Under the pieces are notes generated by a model that saw only the letters and a program-made list of their open reading frames with translations, was not told where the DNA came from and made no database searches. 44,734 bases of DNA from an uncultured Spirochaetaceae bacterium (lineage in GTDB: Bacteria > Spirochaetota > Spirochaetia > Sphaerochaetales > Sphaerochaetaceae), in the NCBI GenBank assembly GCA_944389145.1, contig CALXLH010000029.1:1-44734 (forward strand). The letters are read 5' to 3'. Below, one piece after another: positions 15,829-24,492 of the stretch (position 1 is its first letter; every line of letters begins with the position of its first letter). The position numbers were made by a program, and so were the translations under genes.

Positions 15829-17484
15829 ATGGATAGTATCTTCGTAAGCATCGACGGAATAAGGAAGGAGGCACCGAAAGGTTCGAGGATCATAGACCTG
15901 CTTCCAGATGTGCCTGAGCGTTCATACGCGTCGAACCCTGTCGTGGCGGCTACGGTAAACGGCATCGCACGCTCTCTCGCAGAACGAGTCGAGGGCAATG
16001 CTGATATAAGAACCATAAGGCTATGCTCCAAGGATGGCCGCCGTGTCTATCGCAAGAGCCTATGCTTCCTGCTCAGCTATGCCTCTGCCATGATAGCGCC
16101 AGAGCGCTCCCTGATAATCGGCCACAGCCTCGGAGATGGCTATTACTTCCGTTATCGCGAAGGAGAGAAGCCCGATGTGCAGAAGCTGGTCGAAACGATG
16201 AGGTCAGCCATCGAGGCTGATCTGCCGATAGACATCGTGGAACTCACCTCGGAAGAGGCGCTCGCATACTCGGAAGGCCGCGGATTAAGAGAGACTGCAC
16301 AGCTCCTTGATACGATAAACGACGGTTCATACCGATTCGCGCGCCTCGGAAGCTGCATGGAAGTCTACTATGAGCCTTTGCTCCTGTCCGCAGGATATCT
16401 GGAACTCTGGGAGCTGAGGAGCTACGAGGATGGACTCCTGCTGAGATACCCACAGTCCAGAAGCCCATTGCAGATCATGCCTTTCCAGGATAACCCCCGC
16501 CTCTTCTCCGTATTCCAGGAGAACAAGCGCTTTGCGAGGATACTCTCCATCGAATCACTGGGGGACCTCAACAAGAAGATAGCAGAAGGGACGCTCTCCG
16601 AGACGATAAGGCTCTCGGAAGCATTGCAGCGTAAGCGCATATCAGATATAGCCACAGATATCAGGACAAGAGGAACGGTCAAGGCAGTATTCATCTCCGG
16701 CCCTTCATCGTCAGGAAAGACCACATTCTCGATGAAGCTCACCGATGAGCTGAGGGCCCATGGCTTCGAATGCATGAGGATATCACTGGACGACTACTAT
16801 CATGAGTCAGCCATGATCCCTCTCGATGAGAACGGAGAGAAGGATTATGAAGTGCTGGAATCACTCAACCTTCCGCTCCTTCGGGAGCAGATAGGCGCGC
16901 TCCTCGACGGGAAGGGGGTGCATCTGGCCTGCCACTCATTCAAGGAAAAGGCAACCAGGTTCTCAGCAGAGGAATCAAGGATGAACGACAGCACCATCCT
17001 CATAATCGAAGGCATCCATGGCCTCAATCCTGGCCTCCTGCCCGACTTTCCCCATGAGAAGGCCTATAGGATATACATATCGGCACTGACGCAGGTGAAT
17101 CTCGACTCAAGGTCAAGGATAAGCACCACGGACAACAGGATACTCAGACGCATGGTCCGCGATAACCGTACGCGAGGGCTTGATGCGGTTGAGACGCTCT
17201 CAAGATGGCCAAGCGTGGAACGCGGGGAGAAGAACAACATCTTCCCATATCAGAACAATGCCGATGCCATGATAAACAGCTCGCTTGAATATGAGCTGGC
17301 GGTGCTTGCCCCGCTTGCAATACCGCTGCTCCGCTCAGTGAGGAGGGACACGGGAAGCGCATACACCCTTGCAAGGCGGCTCCTGAGCTTCCTTGAGCTC
17401 ATATATCCTGCACCAAGCGGGGACGTGCCACCGGATTCGATCCTCAGGGAGTTCATCGGCGGCTCGATATACGGGGCACTCTAG
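15829..17484 (+). CDS. uridine-kinase-like nucleoside kinase with ThrRS-like N-terminus
   Basis: Two-part cytosolic protein of 551 residues. The first 60 or so residues resemble a TGS domain and the next 180 the second additional (editing-like) domain of threonyl-tRNA synthetase, including a GHSLGDGYYFRY variant of the usual HSxxH site. The C-terminal half is a phosphoribulokinase/uridine kinase fold: P-loop GPSSSGKTT at 291-299, the family DDYYH motif, and IIEGIHGLNP as the Walker B region. I recall this fusion from spirochaetes and Firmicutes, where it is annotated as a nucleoside kinase. The start at 15829 (MDSIF) is chosen because the longer frame begins at a TTG upstream of GGAGG (15811-15815). 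Its stop shares the bases CTAG with the opposite gene's stop. Confidence 0.85.
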   Translation: MDSIFVSIDGIRKEAPKGSRIIDLLPDVPERSYASNPVVAATVNGIARSLAERVEGNADIRTIRLCSKDGRRVYRKSLCFLLSYASAMIAPERSLIIGHSLGDGYYFRYREGEKPDVQKLVETMRSAIEADLPIDIVELTSEEALAYSEGRGLRETAQLLDTINDGSYRFARLGSCMEVYYEPLLLSAGYLELWELRSYEDGLLLRYPQSRSPLQIMPFQDNPRLFSVFQENKRFARILSIESLGDLNKKIAEGTLSETIRLSEALQRKRISDIATDIRTRGTVKAVFISGPSSSGKTTFSMKLTDELRAHGFECMRISLDDYYHESAMIPLDENGEKDYEVLESLNLPLLREQIGALLDGKGVHLACHSFKEKATRFSAEESRMNDSTILIIEGIHGLNPGLLPDFPHEKAYRIYISALTQVNLDSRSRISTTDNRILRRMVRDNRTRGLDAVETLSRWPSVERGEKNNIFPYQNNADAMINSSLEYELAVLAPLAIPLLRSVRRDTGSAYTLARRLLSFLELIYPAPSGDVPPDSILREFIGGSIYGAL

Positions 17485-17795
17485 TCGGCGGTCTCATAGA
17501 AGGTCCTGGTATCGACAAGGATATCAGGATAGGCCATGATCATCGTCATGAGGCGCAGGGCCGGGCCTGATGGGGTGTTGGTACCGGCCTCCCAGGCCTC
17601 CACTGTCTTATCAGAGACGGAAAGGAGCTCCGCGAACATGCCGACCGACAGGCGAAGACGCACGCGGAGACCTCGGATCTCCTCCGAAGAGAAATCACGC
17701 GGCTTCACGATCTTGAGATACTTATTGCGCCTGGTAAGGACACGCTTCCTGGGATAGAGCGCATCCTTCACCATATCGGCATAGGCGCTGATCAT
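17481..17795 (-). CDS. XRE-family helix-turn-helix protein
   Basis: Predicted DNA-binding protein, 104 residues, with a C-terminal HTH (about residues 38-90): LRVRLRLSVGMFAELLSVSDKTVEAWEAG followed by TPSGPALRLM, typical of the HigA/NadS-like XRE group often seen as antitoxins. No toxin gene is adjacent. Instead its ATG overlaps the nifU-like stop as ATGA, so it is co-translated with the iron-sulfur genes and could regulate them. Its stop codon shares the palindrome CTAG with the convergent kinase gene. Confidence 0.75.
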   Translation of the reverse strand: MISAYADMVKDALYPRKRVLTRRNKYLKIVKPRDFSSEEIRGLRVRLRLSVGMFAELLSVSDKTVEAWEAGTNTPSGPALRLMTMIMAYPDILVDTRTFYETAD

Positions 17796-18403
17796 TTCCC
17801 GTAGATATGCAGGAACTCGTTAAGCTCGTCCAGGATCTTCGAGCGGCACTTGCCACAGGCAGTACAGCAGCCAGTGGCTTCCTGCAGCTCCTCGAACGTG
17901 CGGACCTTATCGCTCTTTACAAGCTCCTCGATCATATGGTCGGTAACTCCCTTGCACTCACAGATGACCTTCGCCGTCGTCCCCTTGAGCGTATTCTCAA
18001 TGCCATTGCGGTCAAGGTAATCATCAATCGCGGCACGCAGGGCCTTATCTCCAAGGACCGAGCAATGGAACTTATGCTCAGGAAGCCCTCCAAGCGCGCC
18101 AGTGATCATCTCCGGCGTTATATGATAGGCTTCCTCAAGGGTCATCCCGATAGCCATCTCGCTCATCATCGACGTTGAGGCGATTGCCGAGGCGCAGCCA
18201 TAAGTAAGCCACCTCAGGCTCTCTATGCGCCCATCCTTCACCTTTATGCCGACCCTCATCTGATCGCCACAGGCGAGGGAGCCTACCTCTCCAACTCCAT
18301 CCGGAGCGAAATCCTCGCCCTCCTTCCAGAGGTTACGAGGATTCATGAAGTGATCCTTTACCGTATCCGTATATACCCACTGGGCCATGAAGCTATCAGC
18401 CAT
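17792..18403 (-). CDS. nifU: NifU-like Fe-S cluster scaffold with BFD-like domain
   Basis: Scaffold on which Fe-S clusters are built with sulfur from the upstream cysteine desulfurase. It has 203 residues. The IscU-like N-terminal domain carries the three scaffold cysteines in SLACGDQM, TYGCASAIAS and HCSVLG. The C-terminal 60 residues form a BFD-like [2Fe-2S] domain with C-x-C (ICECKGVT) and CCTACGKC. The Nfu domain of full-length NifU is missing. It starts one base after the desulfurase stop, with AGGAAGG upstream, and its stop overlaps the XRE gene. Confidence 0.88.
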   Translation of the reverse strand: MADSFMAQWVYTDTVKDHFMNPRNLWKEGEDFAPDGVGEVGSLACGDQMRVGIKVKDGRIESLRWLTYGCASAIASTSMMSEMAIGMTLEEAYHITPEMITGALGGLPEHKFHCSVLGDKALRAAIDDYLDRNGIENTLKGTTAKVICECKGVTDHMIEELVKSDKVRTFEELQEATGCCTACGKCRSKILDELNEFLHIYGK

Positions 18404-18404
18404 A

Positions 18405-19574
18405 TCACGCCTTCCTCGTACTCATCTCTCTGATTCTCTCTATGATCGGAGGAAGCTTCTCGAGTACGTAATCGACATCCTCCATCGTATTATACCTTCC
18501 GAATGAGAAGCGCACGGAACCATGCGCCAGCTCAACGGGAAGTCCTGCGGCAAGCAGTACATAGCTAGGCTCAAGAGAGCCTGTGGCGCATGCAGAGCCT
18601 GTGGATACCTCTATCCCCTCAAGATCAAGATAGAGTAGTATCGACTCCCCTTCTGCCCTAGGGAACGAGACGTTGAGCGTACCCGGCAGGCAGAGAGACT
18701 CATCATTGGAGCCATTCACCACGACATCGGGGATCCTCTCCTCGATACCGTGCCTGAGCGCCTCCCTCATGGCCCATAGCTTATCATGCTCCTCCTGCAC
18801 GGAAAGCCGTGCCAGCTCAGCCGCCTTGCCAAGCCCGTAGATCGCCTGGTTGTTATAGGTGCCGGCTCTCATGCCGCCTTCCTGATGTCCTCCATGAACG
18901 AAAGGAGCAAGAGGCACGCCCTTCCTTGCATAAAGCACACCTATTCCCTTAGGACCATAGAACTTATGAGCAGAAAGCGAGAGATAATCCACGCCCAGCT
19001 CATTCACATCCACAGGTATCTTGCCGATTGCCTGCGTCGCATCTGTATGCATATAGGCACCTTTCGCATGAGCAATCGATGCTATCTCCTTCACAGGCTG
19101 AATCGTCCCTGACTCATTGTTTCCAAGCATCACCGACACGAGGCAGACATCGCTATCGATAAGCTTCTCCATCGCCTCGAGATCCACACGGCCTATCCTG
19201 TCCACAGGACATAGATCGATGCTATAACCCTTCTTCCTCAGGTACTTCACCGTCTCCATCGAGGCAGGATGCTCGATAGTCGTAGTGATGATCCTCCTCC
19301 GCTCGCTGCCCTCATCTATGCGATCACGGAAGACGGAGAAGACGGTATTGTTGCTCTCCGAGGCTCCGGAAGTGAAGATCACCTCATCCTTTCCGGATCC
19401 GATCAGCTCCGCTACCTCTCCCCGGGCCCAATCGATGCCGCTCATTGCCTGACGGCCCAATGTATGCATACTTGAGGCATTACCATATAATCCATCGTTC
19501 TCATGGATGAAGGACACTACCTCATCTGCCATGCGGGTAGTGCCATTATTATCAAGGTATACGTATCTGTCCAT
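18405..19574 (-). CDS. nifS: cysteine desulfurase (NifS/IscS type)
   Basis: Pyridoxal-phosphate enzyme that removes sulfur from cysteine for Fe-S cluster and thio-cofactor synthesis. It has 389 residues, a normal length. The N-terminus YLDNNGTT is typical; the PLP lysine is Lys204 in SLSAHKFYGPKG; the persulfide-carrying cysteine is Cys329 in STGSACATG. It heads a three-gene unit with the NifU-like scaffold and an XRE protein. Confidence 0.93.
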   Translation of the reverse strand: MDRYVYLDNNGTTRMADEVVSFIHENDGLYGNASSMHTLGRQAMSGIDWARGEVAELIGSGKDEVIFTSGASESNNTVFSVFRDRIDEGSERRRIITTTIEHPASMETVKYLRKKGYSIDLCPVDRIGRVDLEAMEKLIDSDVCLVSVMLGNNESGTIQPVKEIASIAHAKGAYMHTDATQAIGKIPVDVNELGVDYLSLSAHKFYGPKGIGVLYARKGVPLAPFVHGGHQEGGMRAGTYNNQAIYGLGKAAELARLSVQEEHDKLWAMREALRHGIEERIPDVVVNGSNDESLCLPGTLNVSFPRAEGESILLYLDLEGIEVSTGSACATGSLEPSYVLLAAGLPVELAHGSVRFSFGRYNTMEDVDYVLEKLPPIIERIREMSTRKA

Positions 19575-19591
19575 AAACCTTCCTCACACGT

Positions 19592-19620
19592 AAGGTATTA
19601 GCTTTAGCCCCTATGGTCAA
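19592..19620 (-). promoter_or_regulatory. possible promoter of the nifS operon
   Basis: On the minus strand, TTGACC (19620-19615), a 17-base spacer and TACCTT (19597-19592). The -10 is poor, but the element sits in the only gap before nifS and its -35 overlaps the end of the upstream gene. Confidence 0.35.
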
Positions 19621-19925
19621 TCAGAGACGGGAAGTTCATCTTCCACTATCATGGGCCTGTCGTGGCGCAGCCTGATATGATGGCGCCGGGCCCACTCGAT
19701 ATAAGCACATGATGGCGGCAGGGACGTGCCGATGATCGCTGTCAGCGGAGTTACCTTCGTACATTCGGAACAGATATCGAAACGCTCATCGTAGACAGTG
19801 CAGAGCCGTGTCCCGGCATCAAGGAAGGAACATGGAGAAGAAAGGTCAACGACAACCTGATCAGGATAGATAGTACGGGAGAAGCAGCAGAGACCGCAGC
19901 GTCTGCAGATACTCTCCCAGCTCAT
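19617..19925 (-). CDS. YkgJ-like cysteine-cluster protein
   Basis: Small protein of the zinc/iron-chelating (YkgJ/YcgN-like CxxCxxCC) family, 102 residues. The N-terminal motif CRRCGLCC is at residues 7-14, with further cysteines at CSF, LCTVY, CSEC and SCAY, which together could bind a metal ion. Biochemical function is unknown for the family. Its start overlaps the surE stop as ATGA, so it is the last gene of the galactokinase-like/surE operon. Confidence 0.8.
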   Translation of the reverse strand: MSWESICRRCGLCCFSRTIYPDQVVVDLSSPCSFLDAGTRLCTVYDERFDICSECTKVTPLTAIIGTSLPPSCAYIEWARRHHIRLRHDRPMIVEDELPVSD

Positions 19926-20659
19926 ATCTCAAGCCCTGCCATCGCAGGAGAATAATGGGGAAGCACATCGACGAGGGTAACGGCTGCACGTCCTGACTGG
20001 CATATCTCGAAATCAGCCCGGTAAGGCCCCTCCGCCCCCTGGCGGTTGAAGCCGCAACCCCTGATCTCAAGCTCCTTTACCATGCCATCGTCAGAGACAA
20101 CCACCACATCATCCTCATAATGCACGAAGCCTATGCCACCCTTCTCCGCCTCTCCTGTAAAAGAGGAGGGAACGTTGATATTCATGAATGTCATCGGAGG
20201 AATCTGAGAGGAAAGCCTCTCAAGGTTATCAAGAAGATAACGCGCCGCAGCGTCGAACGTATCGAGCCCACAGCCATCCTCGGCAGAGATCGCAATAGCC
20301 TTCATGCCATAGATGGCAGCCTGACGCGCAGCGGCACAGGTGCCGGAGTATATGATATCCGCAGAGAGGTTATATCCCCTGTTTATGCCGGAGACTACAA
20401 GGTCTGGGACCGAAGGGAAAAGCGAACAGCGATGGCTGTAGATGATGCAATCAGCAGGAGTACCTGAGACATGGAAGCGTCTCGGACCATGTTCCGTGAT
20501 CCTCACGCGCCCCCGTATCGTCATCGAATGGGACTTGCCGCTCTGCTCGCTGTCCGGAGCCGCGACAGTCACCTCATGACCTGCGGAGGAGAGCACATCA
20601 TCAAGGACCTTTATCCCGATGGCGTCGAAGCCATCATCATTAGAGAGAAGGATCTTCAT
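19922..20659 (-). CDS. surE: 5'/3'-nucleotidase SurE
   Basis: Metal-dependent survival protein SurE, which dephosphorylates nucleoside monophosphates. At 245 residues it is typical. The N-terminal NDDG at residues 7-10 supplies the metal-binding aspartates; SEQSGKSHSMT near 38 holds the conserved serine; VSGINRGYN near 90 holds the asparagine ligand; GTCAAARQAA follows. It overlaps the galactokinase-like gene by 20 bases at its start and the YkgJ-like gene by four at its end. Confidence 0.93.
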   Translation of the reverse strand: MKILLSNDDGFDAIGIKVLDDVLSSAGHEVTVAAPDSEQSGKSHSMTIRGRVRITEHGPRRFHVSGTPADCIIYSHRCSLFPSVPDLVVSGINRGYNLSADIIYSGTCAAARQAAIYGMKAIAISAEDGCGLDTFDAAARYLLDNLERLSSQIPPMTFMNINVPSSFTGEAEKGGIGFVHYEDDVVVVSDDGMVKELEIRGCGFNRQGAEGPYRADFEICQSGRAAVTLVDVLPHYSPAMAGLEI

Positions 20660-21818
20660 CCAGCCTTACCAACCTTATACCGCGTGAAGGCACATACTCC
20701 CTCATGATAGGATGGAATCCGAATATCCTCTCGTATTCCTCCAGCTGTGCCCTATACTGTTCTACAGCCCCGTTTTCTATCAATGCCACAAGCGTCCCGG
20801 ATATCCCCACGGATATCTCAGTTATCCCCTTCACGCCAGAGGCCTCGAAGCCGCGCTTGACCAGCCAATCCACCTCCGGAGACGTAAGATCGGCAAGCTC
20901 TGAGAGATTGCGCTGCTCTGCTGCCATGATCTTGCCGAACGCCGTGGCATCTCCGTTCCTTATCGCATCAAGTCCCTTCCTGGCGAAGGCAGAATCCTCT
21001 GCAACGAAGCTGAGCGCCCTCTTCAGATCCTCAGGAAGAGGAAGATGCAGATGGCGGATACCCCACTCCGAGAGCGAACGGAGCTTCTCGCCTATCGGCA
21101 GGGATGGCGCAGCCATCTTCACGGCCTTGACGCAGTTCTCACGGAAGATGTCGACCTCCCCTGAAAGCTCATCCTCAGGAAGGGAGCAGTCTATGAAATA
21201 TGAACCTATGCCATTCTCCGCCACGAACGGATAATCATATGAGCTGTAATCATAGCTCTCAAGATCGAAGAATATGACCTTGCCTGGCTCAGAGGTAAAG
21301 AGCGTCACGAGATCGCGCAGCCTTGAGCCATACCGTGTCATGAATCGATTTACGCTGAAGCCGAGCCTCATCATAGCATTTGCGTCAAGAGAAAGCGAAT
21401 AAAGCGAATTAAGGCCATATACCATGCCTGACACGATGGCTGCGGCGATCGAAGGAGCATCGGCGACTGCGCTCTGCCCCTTGAATGTCATATCGAATCC
21501 CTTGATATCGAGCTCTGCCGACAGCATGGCCTGGCACACCGCCTTGACGATGGAGGCCCACTTGTCCTCCTTGCGCTCCTTCAAGGCAGAAAGCTGGAAC
21601 TTCTTGCGCTCTCCACGCGTGGCATTGAAGACTCTTACGGCATTATCATCACGCCGTGTCAGCGCGACCCTGAGACCGTGGCTGTTCGTGCTGGTAAGGG
21701 AGAATCCCTTGCAATACTCTGCGAATGCACCTAGAAGCGTTGTTACCTGAGGAACCTCTACCTGTACATCCGGCTCCACGCCATATTCACCCTGATGCGC
21801 CTTTGCTGTGCCTTCCAT
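20640..21818 (-). CDS. degenerate galactokinase-like (GHMP) protein
   Basis: The 392 residues align by eye with galactokinase from end to end, but the catalytic motifs have decayed. The signature usually reading GEHTDYNxG is GAFAEYCKG (residues 30-38). The ATP loop, usually P-x-GxGLSSS, is GQSAVADAPSIAAA (114-127) and lacks both the glycines and the serines. The third GHMP motif near the end is reduced to SVGISGTLVALI. It is probably a pseudo-kinase with a sensing or scaffolding role, unless it has a new chemistry. It is the first gene of an operon with surE and the YkgJ-like protein, with a promoter at 21838-21867. Confidence 0.7.
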   Translation of the reverse strand: MEGTAKAHQGEYGVEPDVQVEVPQVTTLLGAFAEYCKGFSLTSTNSHGLRVALTRRDDNAVRVFNATRGERKKFQLSALKERKEDKWASIVKAVCQAMLSAELDIKGFDMTFKGQSAVADAPSIAAAIVSGMVYGLNSLYSLSLDANAMMRLGFSVNRFMTRYGSRLRDLVTLFTSEPGKVIFFDLESYDYSSYDYPFVAENGIGSYFIDCSLPEDELSGEVDIFRENCVKAVKMAAPSLPIGEKLRSLSEWGIRHLHLPLPEDLKRALSFVAEDSAFARKGLDAIRNGDATAFGKIMAAEQRNLSELADLTSPEVDWLVKRGFEASGVKGITEISVGISGTLVALIENGAVEQYRAQLEEYERIFGFHPIMREYVPSRGIRLVRLDEDPSL

Positions 21819-21837
21819 TGATACACCCTATATGAGG

Positions 21838-21867
21838 ATTATATGGAAATGAACGCAATCTTTGCAA
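21838..21867 (-). promoter_or_regulatory. promoter of the galactokinase-like/surE operon
   Basis: On the minus strand, TTGCAA (21867-21862), an 18-base spacer and a consensus TATAAT (21843-21838), 19 bases ahead of the ATG. Confidence 0.6.
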
Positions 21868-21911
21868 GCGTAAGAAAAAGCCAGCCCCTCTCACATGGAT
21901 TCGACAACCAT

Positions 21912-22571
21912 TCAATGCTCATCACAGGATTCAATCACATAATCCTCGATATTAAGCTCTCCAATGGCTGAGCAATGCCTCCGGCAGGCAGCCTCCGCCA
22001 TCGCCGCGTTCCGCGTAGCCAAAGCCTCTACCCACAGCCTATGCTCCTCATATGACTCGGCCTTTCGCCATTTCTTGCTTCCATAGCGTGCTGATATGAT
22101 ACTCATGCTTTCCCACAAGGATTCTATATACTCAGCAAGAGTCTTATTCGGATTCATTCCTGCCACTGTCAGATGGAACTCTCCATTCCAGTCATAATAG
22201 CTGTGAATGTCCTCATCACTGACAGCTCTCTTGCCCCTCTCCATAAGCTCATTCAAACGTTCAACCTGCTCATCTGTTATAATCGGAGCAAGCAATCTTG
22301 TAGCTACAGATTCAAGTTCGCTTCTTATCTGATGCAATTCCTTTAGCTTGTCATGATTATAGGTAATGACACGAGCACCAACATGAGGGATCAATTCTAC
22401 GAACTTCTCCTGCGCAAGTCTGATCAGCGCTTCTCGAACAGGCATCGGAGATACCTCAATCTCCTTTGCCAGATCGGCAACGACCAAACGATCGTCAGCT
22501 TTGACACGGCCGCTAAGAAGCATCTTCTTTATCGCCTCGTAGGCATAATCTGCTTTAGTAAGGTAGTTCAT
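21912..22571 (-). CDS. GntR-family regulator, FCD (FadR-like) subgroup
   Basis: Transcription factor of 219 residues: an N-terminal winged helix (VADLAKEIEVSPMPVREALIRLAQEKFVE...) and an all-helical FCD ligand domain with the metal/ligand pattern D-WNGEFHLTVAG, then EEHRLWVEALATRN and a late C-terminal RRHCSAIG. FCD regulators typically sense small organic acids. The start at 22571 is chosen because AGGAAGGAGG lies directly upstream; a start 36 bases earlier has none. It is divergent from the TRAP operon and is its likely local repressor. Confidence 0.88.
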   Translation of the reverse strand: MNYLTKADYAYEAIKKMLLSGRVKADDRLVVADLAKEIEVSPMPVREALIRLAQEKFVELIPHVGARVITYNHDKLKELHQIRSELESVATRLLAPIITDEQVERLNELMERGKRAVSDEDIHSYYDWNGEFHLTVAGMNPNKTLAEYIESLWESMSIISARYGSKKWRKAESYEEHRLWVEALATRNAAMAEAACRRHCSAIGELNIEDYVIESCDEH

Positions 22572-22638
22572 AGCCTCCTTCCTCTGAATATAAGATGGTA
22601 AAACCAACCCCCAAGGTCAAGATTTTATCAAATCATAT

Positions 22639-22652
22639 ATCTTATATAAGAT
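22639..22652. promoter_or_regulatory. 14-bp perfect palindrome near the gntR promoter
   Basis: ATCTTATATAAGAT reads the same on both strands. It lies in the 300-base divergent region 22572-22873, about 70 bases ahead of the regulator's start codon, where an autoregulatory site is expected. The half-site ATCCTAA (22660-22666) of the TRAP repeat lies just beside it. Confidence 0.4.
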
Positions 22653-22798
22653 TATTCTTATCCTAATAATCATAAAATGCAACACCAATCTGCAAAATGG
22701 ACAACAAGATCTGCAAGACGATATTGAAGATTAATAATTTATAATTAAAGCAATTATCTTAATAACGCATAAGCCGCGGAGTGCAACGTCTTTTTATG

Positions 22799-22826
22799 TT
22801 GACTTTGGGAAAGCGTGTGGTAATAT
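22799..22826 (+). promoter_or_regulatory. sigma-70 promoter of the TRAP operon
   Basis: TTGACT (22799-22804), a 16-base spacer and TAATAT (22821-22826). Transcription should begin near 22833. Confidence 0.7.
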
Positions 22827-22831
22827 CGGAA

Positions 22832-22860
22832 TTAGGATTTTATCAAATATCAAATCCTAA
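22832..22860. promoter_or_regulatory. candidate operator at the TRAP operon start site
   Basis: TTAGGATTT (22832-22840) and AAATCCTAA (22852-22860) are perfect inverted arms around an 11-base spacer. The repeat begins at the predicted start site and ends one base before the AAGGAGG ribosome site, so a bound repressor, or a hairpin in the RNA, would block expression. Confidence 0.6.
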
Positions 22861-22873
22861 AAGGAGGTTAGGC

Positions 22874-23980
22874 ATGAGAAAGGCGTTATTAATCCTTCTG
22901 GCCGTGATGATGGTACTAGTCACGACATCATGCACGAAGGATGCCGAGGATGAAGGAAGCACTGCATCCACTACGGCAGCGGTATCAAACGTCGATTACT
23001 CAAAGGAAAACTGGTGGGATGATGCGGAATGGACAGAGGATTTCCACCTGACATTCGCAACAACCGCTAACCCAGGCTCGGGAAGCGGCATCGCCACGGC
23101 AAAGGCCATCGAACTGATAAAGGAAAGATCGGATGGCCACCTTGTGATCGAGCAGGTATTCAACGGCGCATTAGGAAACGAGTCCAGCACATTCGCCCAG
23201 TGCATGGAAGGATCAGTGGACATGACAGGAGCATCGGTGGGCACCGTATCGATGTATGTCCCACATCTTGAGGTATTCACGCTGCCATTCCTCATTGATT
23301 CCTACGAGCACGAATGGGCAGTGATGCAGTCGGATGAATGGAAGGCAATCAGGCAGAGGACAAGCGATGAGCTGGAAGGTGTCACGATCGTATCGATGAC
23401 AGAATTCGGCATGAGGGGATTCGGTACTGTGGACAAGCCAATCACGAAGCTTGAGGATATCAAGGGAATGAAGATCAGGACGGCAGGCAATCCTACCATC
23501 GACCATGCCCTGCAGCTCGTCGGAGCGAATCCTGTGAGTGTTGCATATACTGATACCTACACAGCCCTTCAGAACAAGGTCGTAGATGGAGAGGAAATAA
23601 ATGCAACGTCCATCTCGATGCAGAAGCATTATGAAATAGTGAAGTACTTCACCGAGATCGGGTTCTATCCCTACCTCTCCTTTGCACTCATATCGAACGC
23701 AACCCTCGACAGGATGCCTGAGCATTATGGACGTCTGATCATGGATACGTTCGCAGAGACAGATGAGTATTACATGACCGAAGTCATCTATGACTGGGAT
23801 TCAAGCTGCACAGAGGACTGCCTTGCGAACGGTATGGAGTTCGTGACGGTAGAGGATAGGGATGCCTGGGTCGAGGCGATGGCTCCGCTCTATGAGGAGA
23901 CTGCGGCACAGGATCCCATGTATGCGGCCTTCATAGATAAGGCGCTGGAGCTCAGGAACAATAGTACGGAGGCGCAATGA
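22874..23980 (+). CDS. dctP: TRAP transporter substrate-binding lipoprotein DctP
   Basis: Extracytoplasmic receptor of a TRAP transporter, 368 residues. It has a lipoprotein leader with lipobox TTSC (cysteine near residue 20). The DctP ligand region is clear: KIRTAGNPTIDHALQLVGANPV, with the arginine that usually binds the substrate carboxylate, followed by TALQNKVVDGEEI. The start is ATG 22874, six bases after AAGGAGG (22861-22867); a longer open frame upstream has no ribosome site and would bury the leader. It is the first gene of a seven-gene operon. Confidence 0.93.
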   Translation: MRKALLILLAVMMVLVTTSCTKDAEDEGSTASTTAAVSNVDYSKENWWDDAEWTEDFHLTFATTANPGSGSGIATAKAIELIKERSDGHLVIEQVFNGALGNESSTFAQCMEGSVDMTGASVGTVSMYVPHLEVFTLPFLIDSYEHEWAVMQSDEWKAIRQRTSDELEGVTIVSMTEFGMRGFGTVDKPITKLEDIKGMKIRTAGNPTIDHALQLVGANPVSVAYTDTYTALQNKVVDGEEINATSISMQKHYEIVKYFTEIGFYPYLSFALISNATLDRMPEHYGRLIMDTFAETDEYYMTEVIYDWDSSCTEDCLANGMEFVTVEDRDAWVEAMAPLYEETAAQDPMYAAFIDKALELRNNSTEAQ

Positions 23981-24492
23981 TAAAAGGCTTTCACAGATTC
24001 GCGATTATCTGCAAGAAGGTAATCTCATGGATCGCAGTCGCTACCGTAGCTGCGATGCTTGTGATCATGTGCATCGAAGTAGTACGCAGATATCTTTTCG
24101 GGAAGACATTCATATGGTCAGATGAGATCATAAGGATACTGCTGGTATTCTGTGCCTATTTCGGAGGAGCTACAGGCTACTTCGATCACAACCTCACGTC
24201 ATTTGATATGGTGATAACAAGGCTGAGCAAGAGAACCAACGATATCCTTAAGCTTATAGTCAACGTTGTCATGCTGGTGTTCTTCATCATCCTGCTATAT
24301 CTGACATACAAGAAGATCATCTCTCCATCGGTAGCGAACAGCGTAAGCACGTCGACAGGACTTTCGGGAGCATTCCCCTACTACGGGATATTCACCGGCC
24401 TGATATTCATGACGATCTTCACCATCGACTTCTTTCCCGGTCTCATATCGGCAGTAGTCCATGGCAAGGAAGAGCAGAAGGAGGCATCCTGA
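23977..24492 (+). CDS. dctQ: TRAP transporter small permease DctQ
   Basis: Four-helix membrane subunit of the TRAP transporter, 171 residues. The conserved segment EVVRRYLFGKTFIWSDEIIRILLVFCAYFGG (residues 30-60) is the DctQ hallmark. Its ATG overlaps the dctP stop as ATGA, and its TGA shares a base with the dctM ATG. Confidence 0.92.
   Translation: MIKGFHRFAIICKKVISWIAVATVAAMLVIMCIEVVRRYLFGKTFIWSDEIIRILLVFCAYFGGATGYFDHNLTSFDMVITRLSKRTNDILKLIVNVVMLVFFIILLYLTYKKIISPSVANSVSTSTGLSGAFPYYGIFTGLIFMTIFTIDFFPGLISAVVHGKEEQKEAS

Noticed and set aside
20704-21234. Plus-strand open frame of 176 codons opposite the galactokinase-like gene
   Set aside because: It is serine-rich antisense sequence without motifs; the minus-strand gene fits its operon and promoter.
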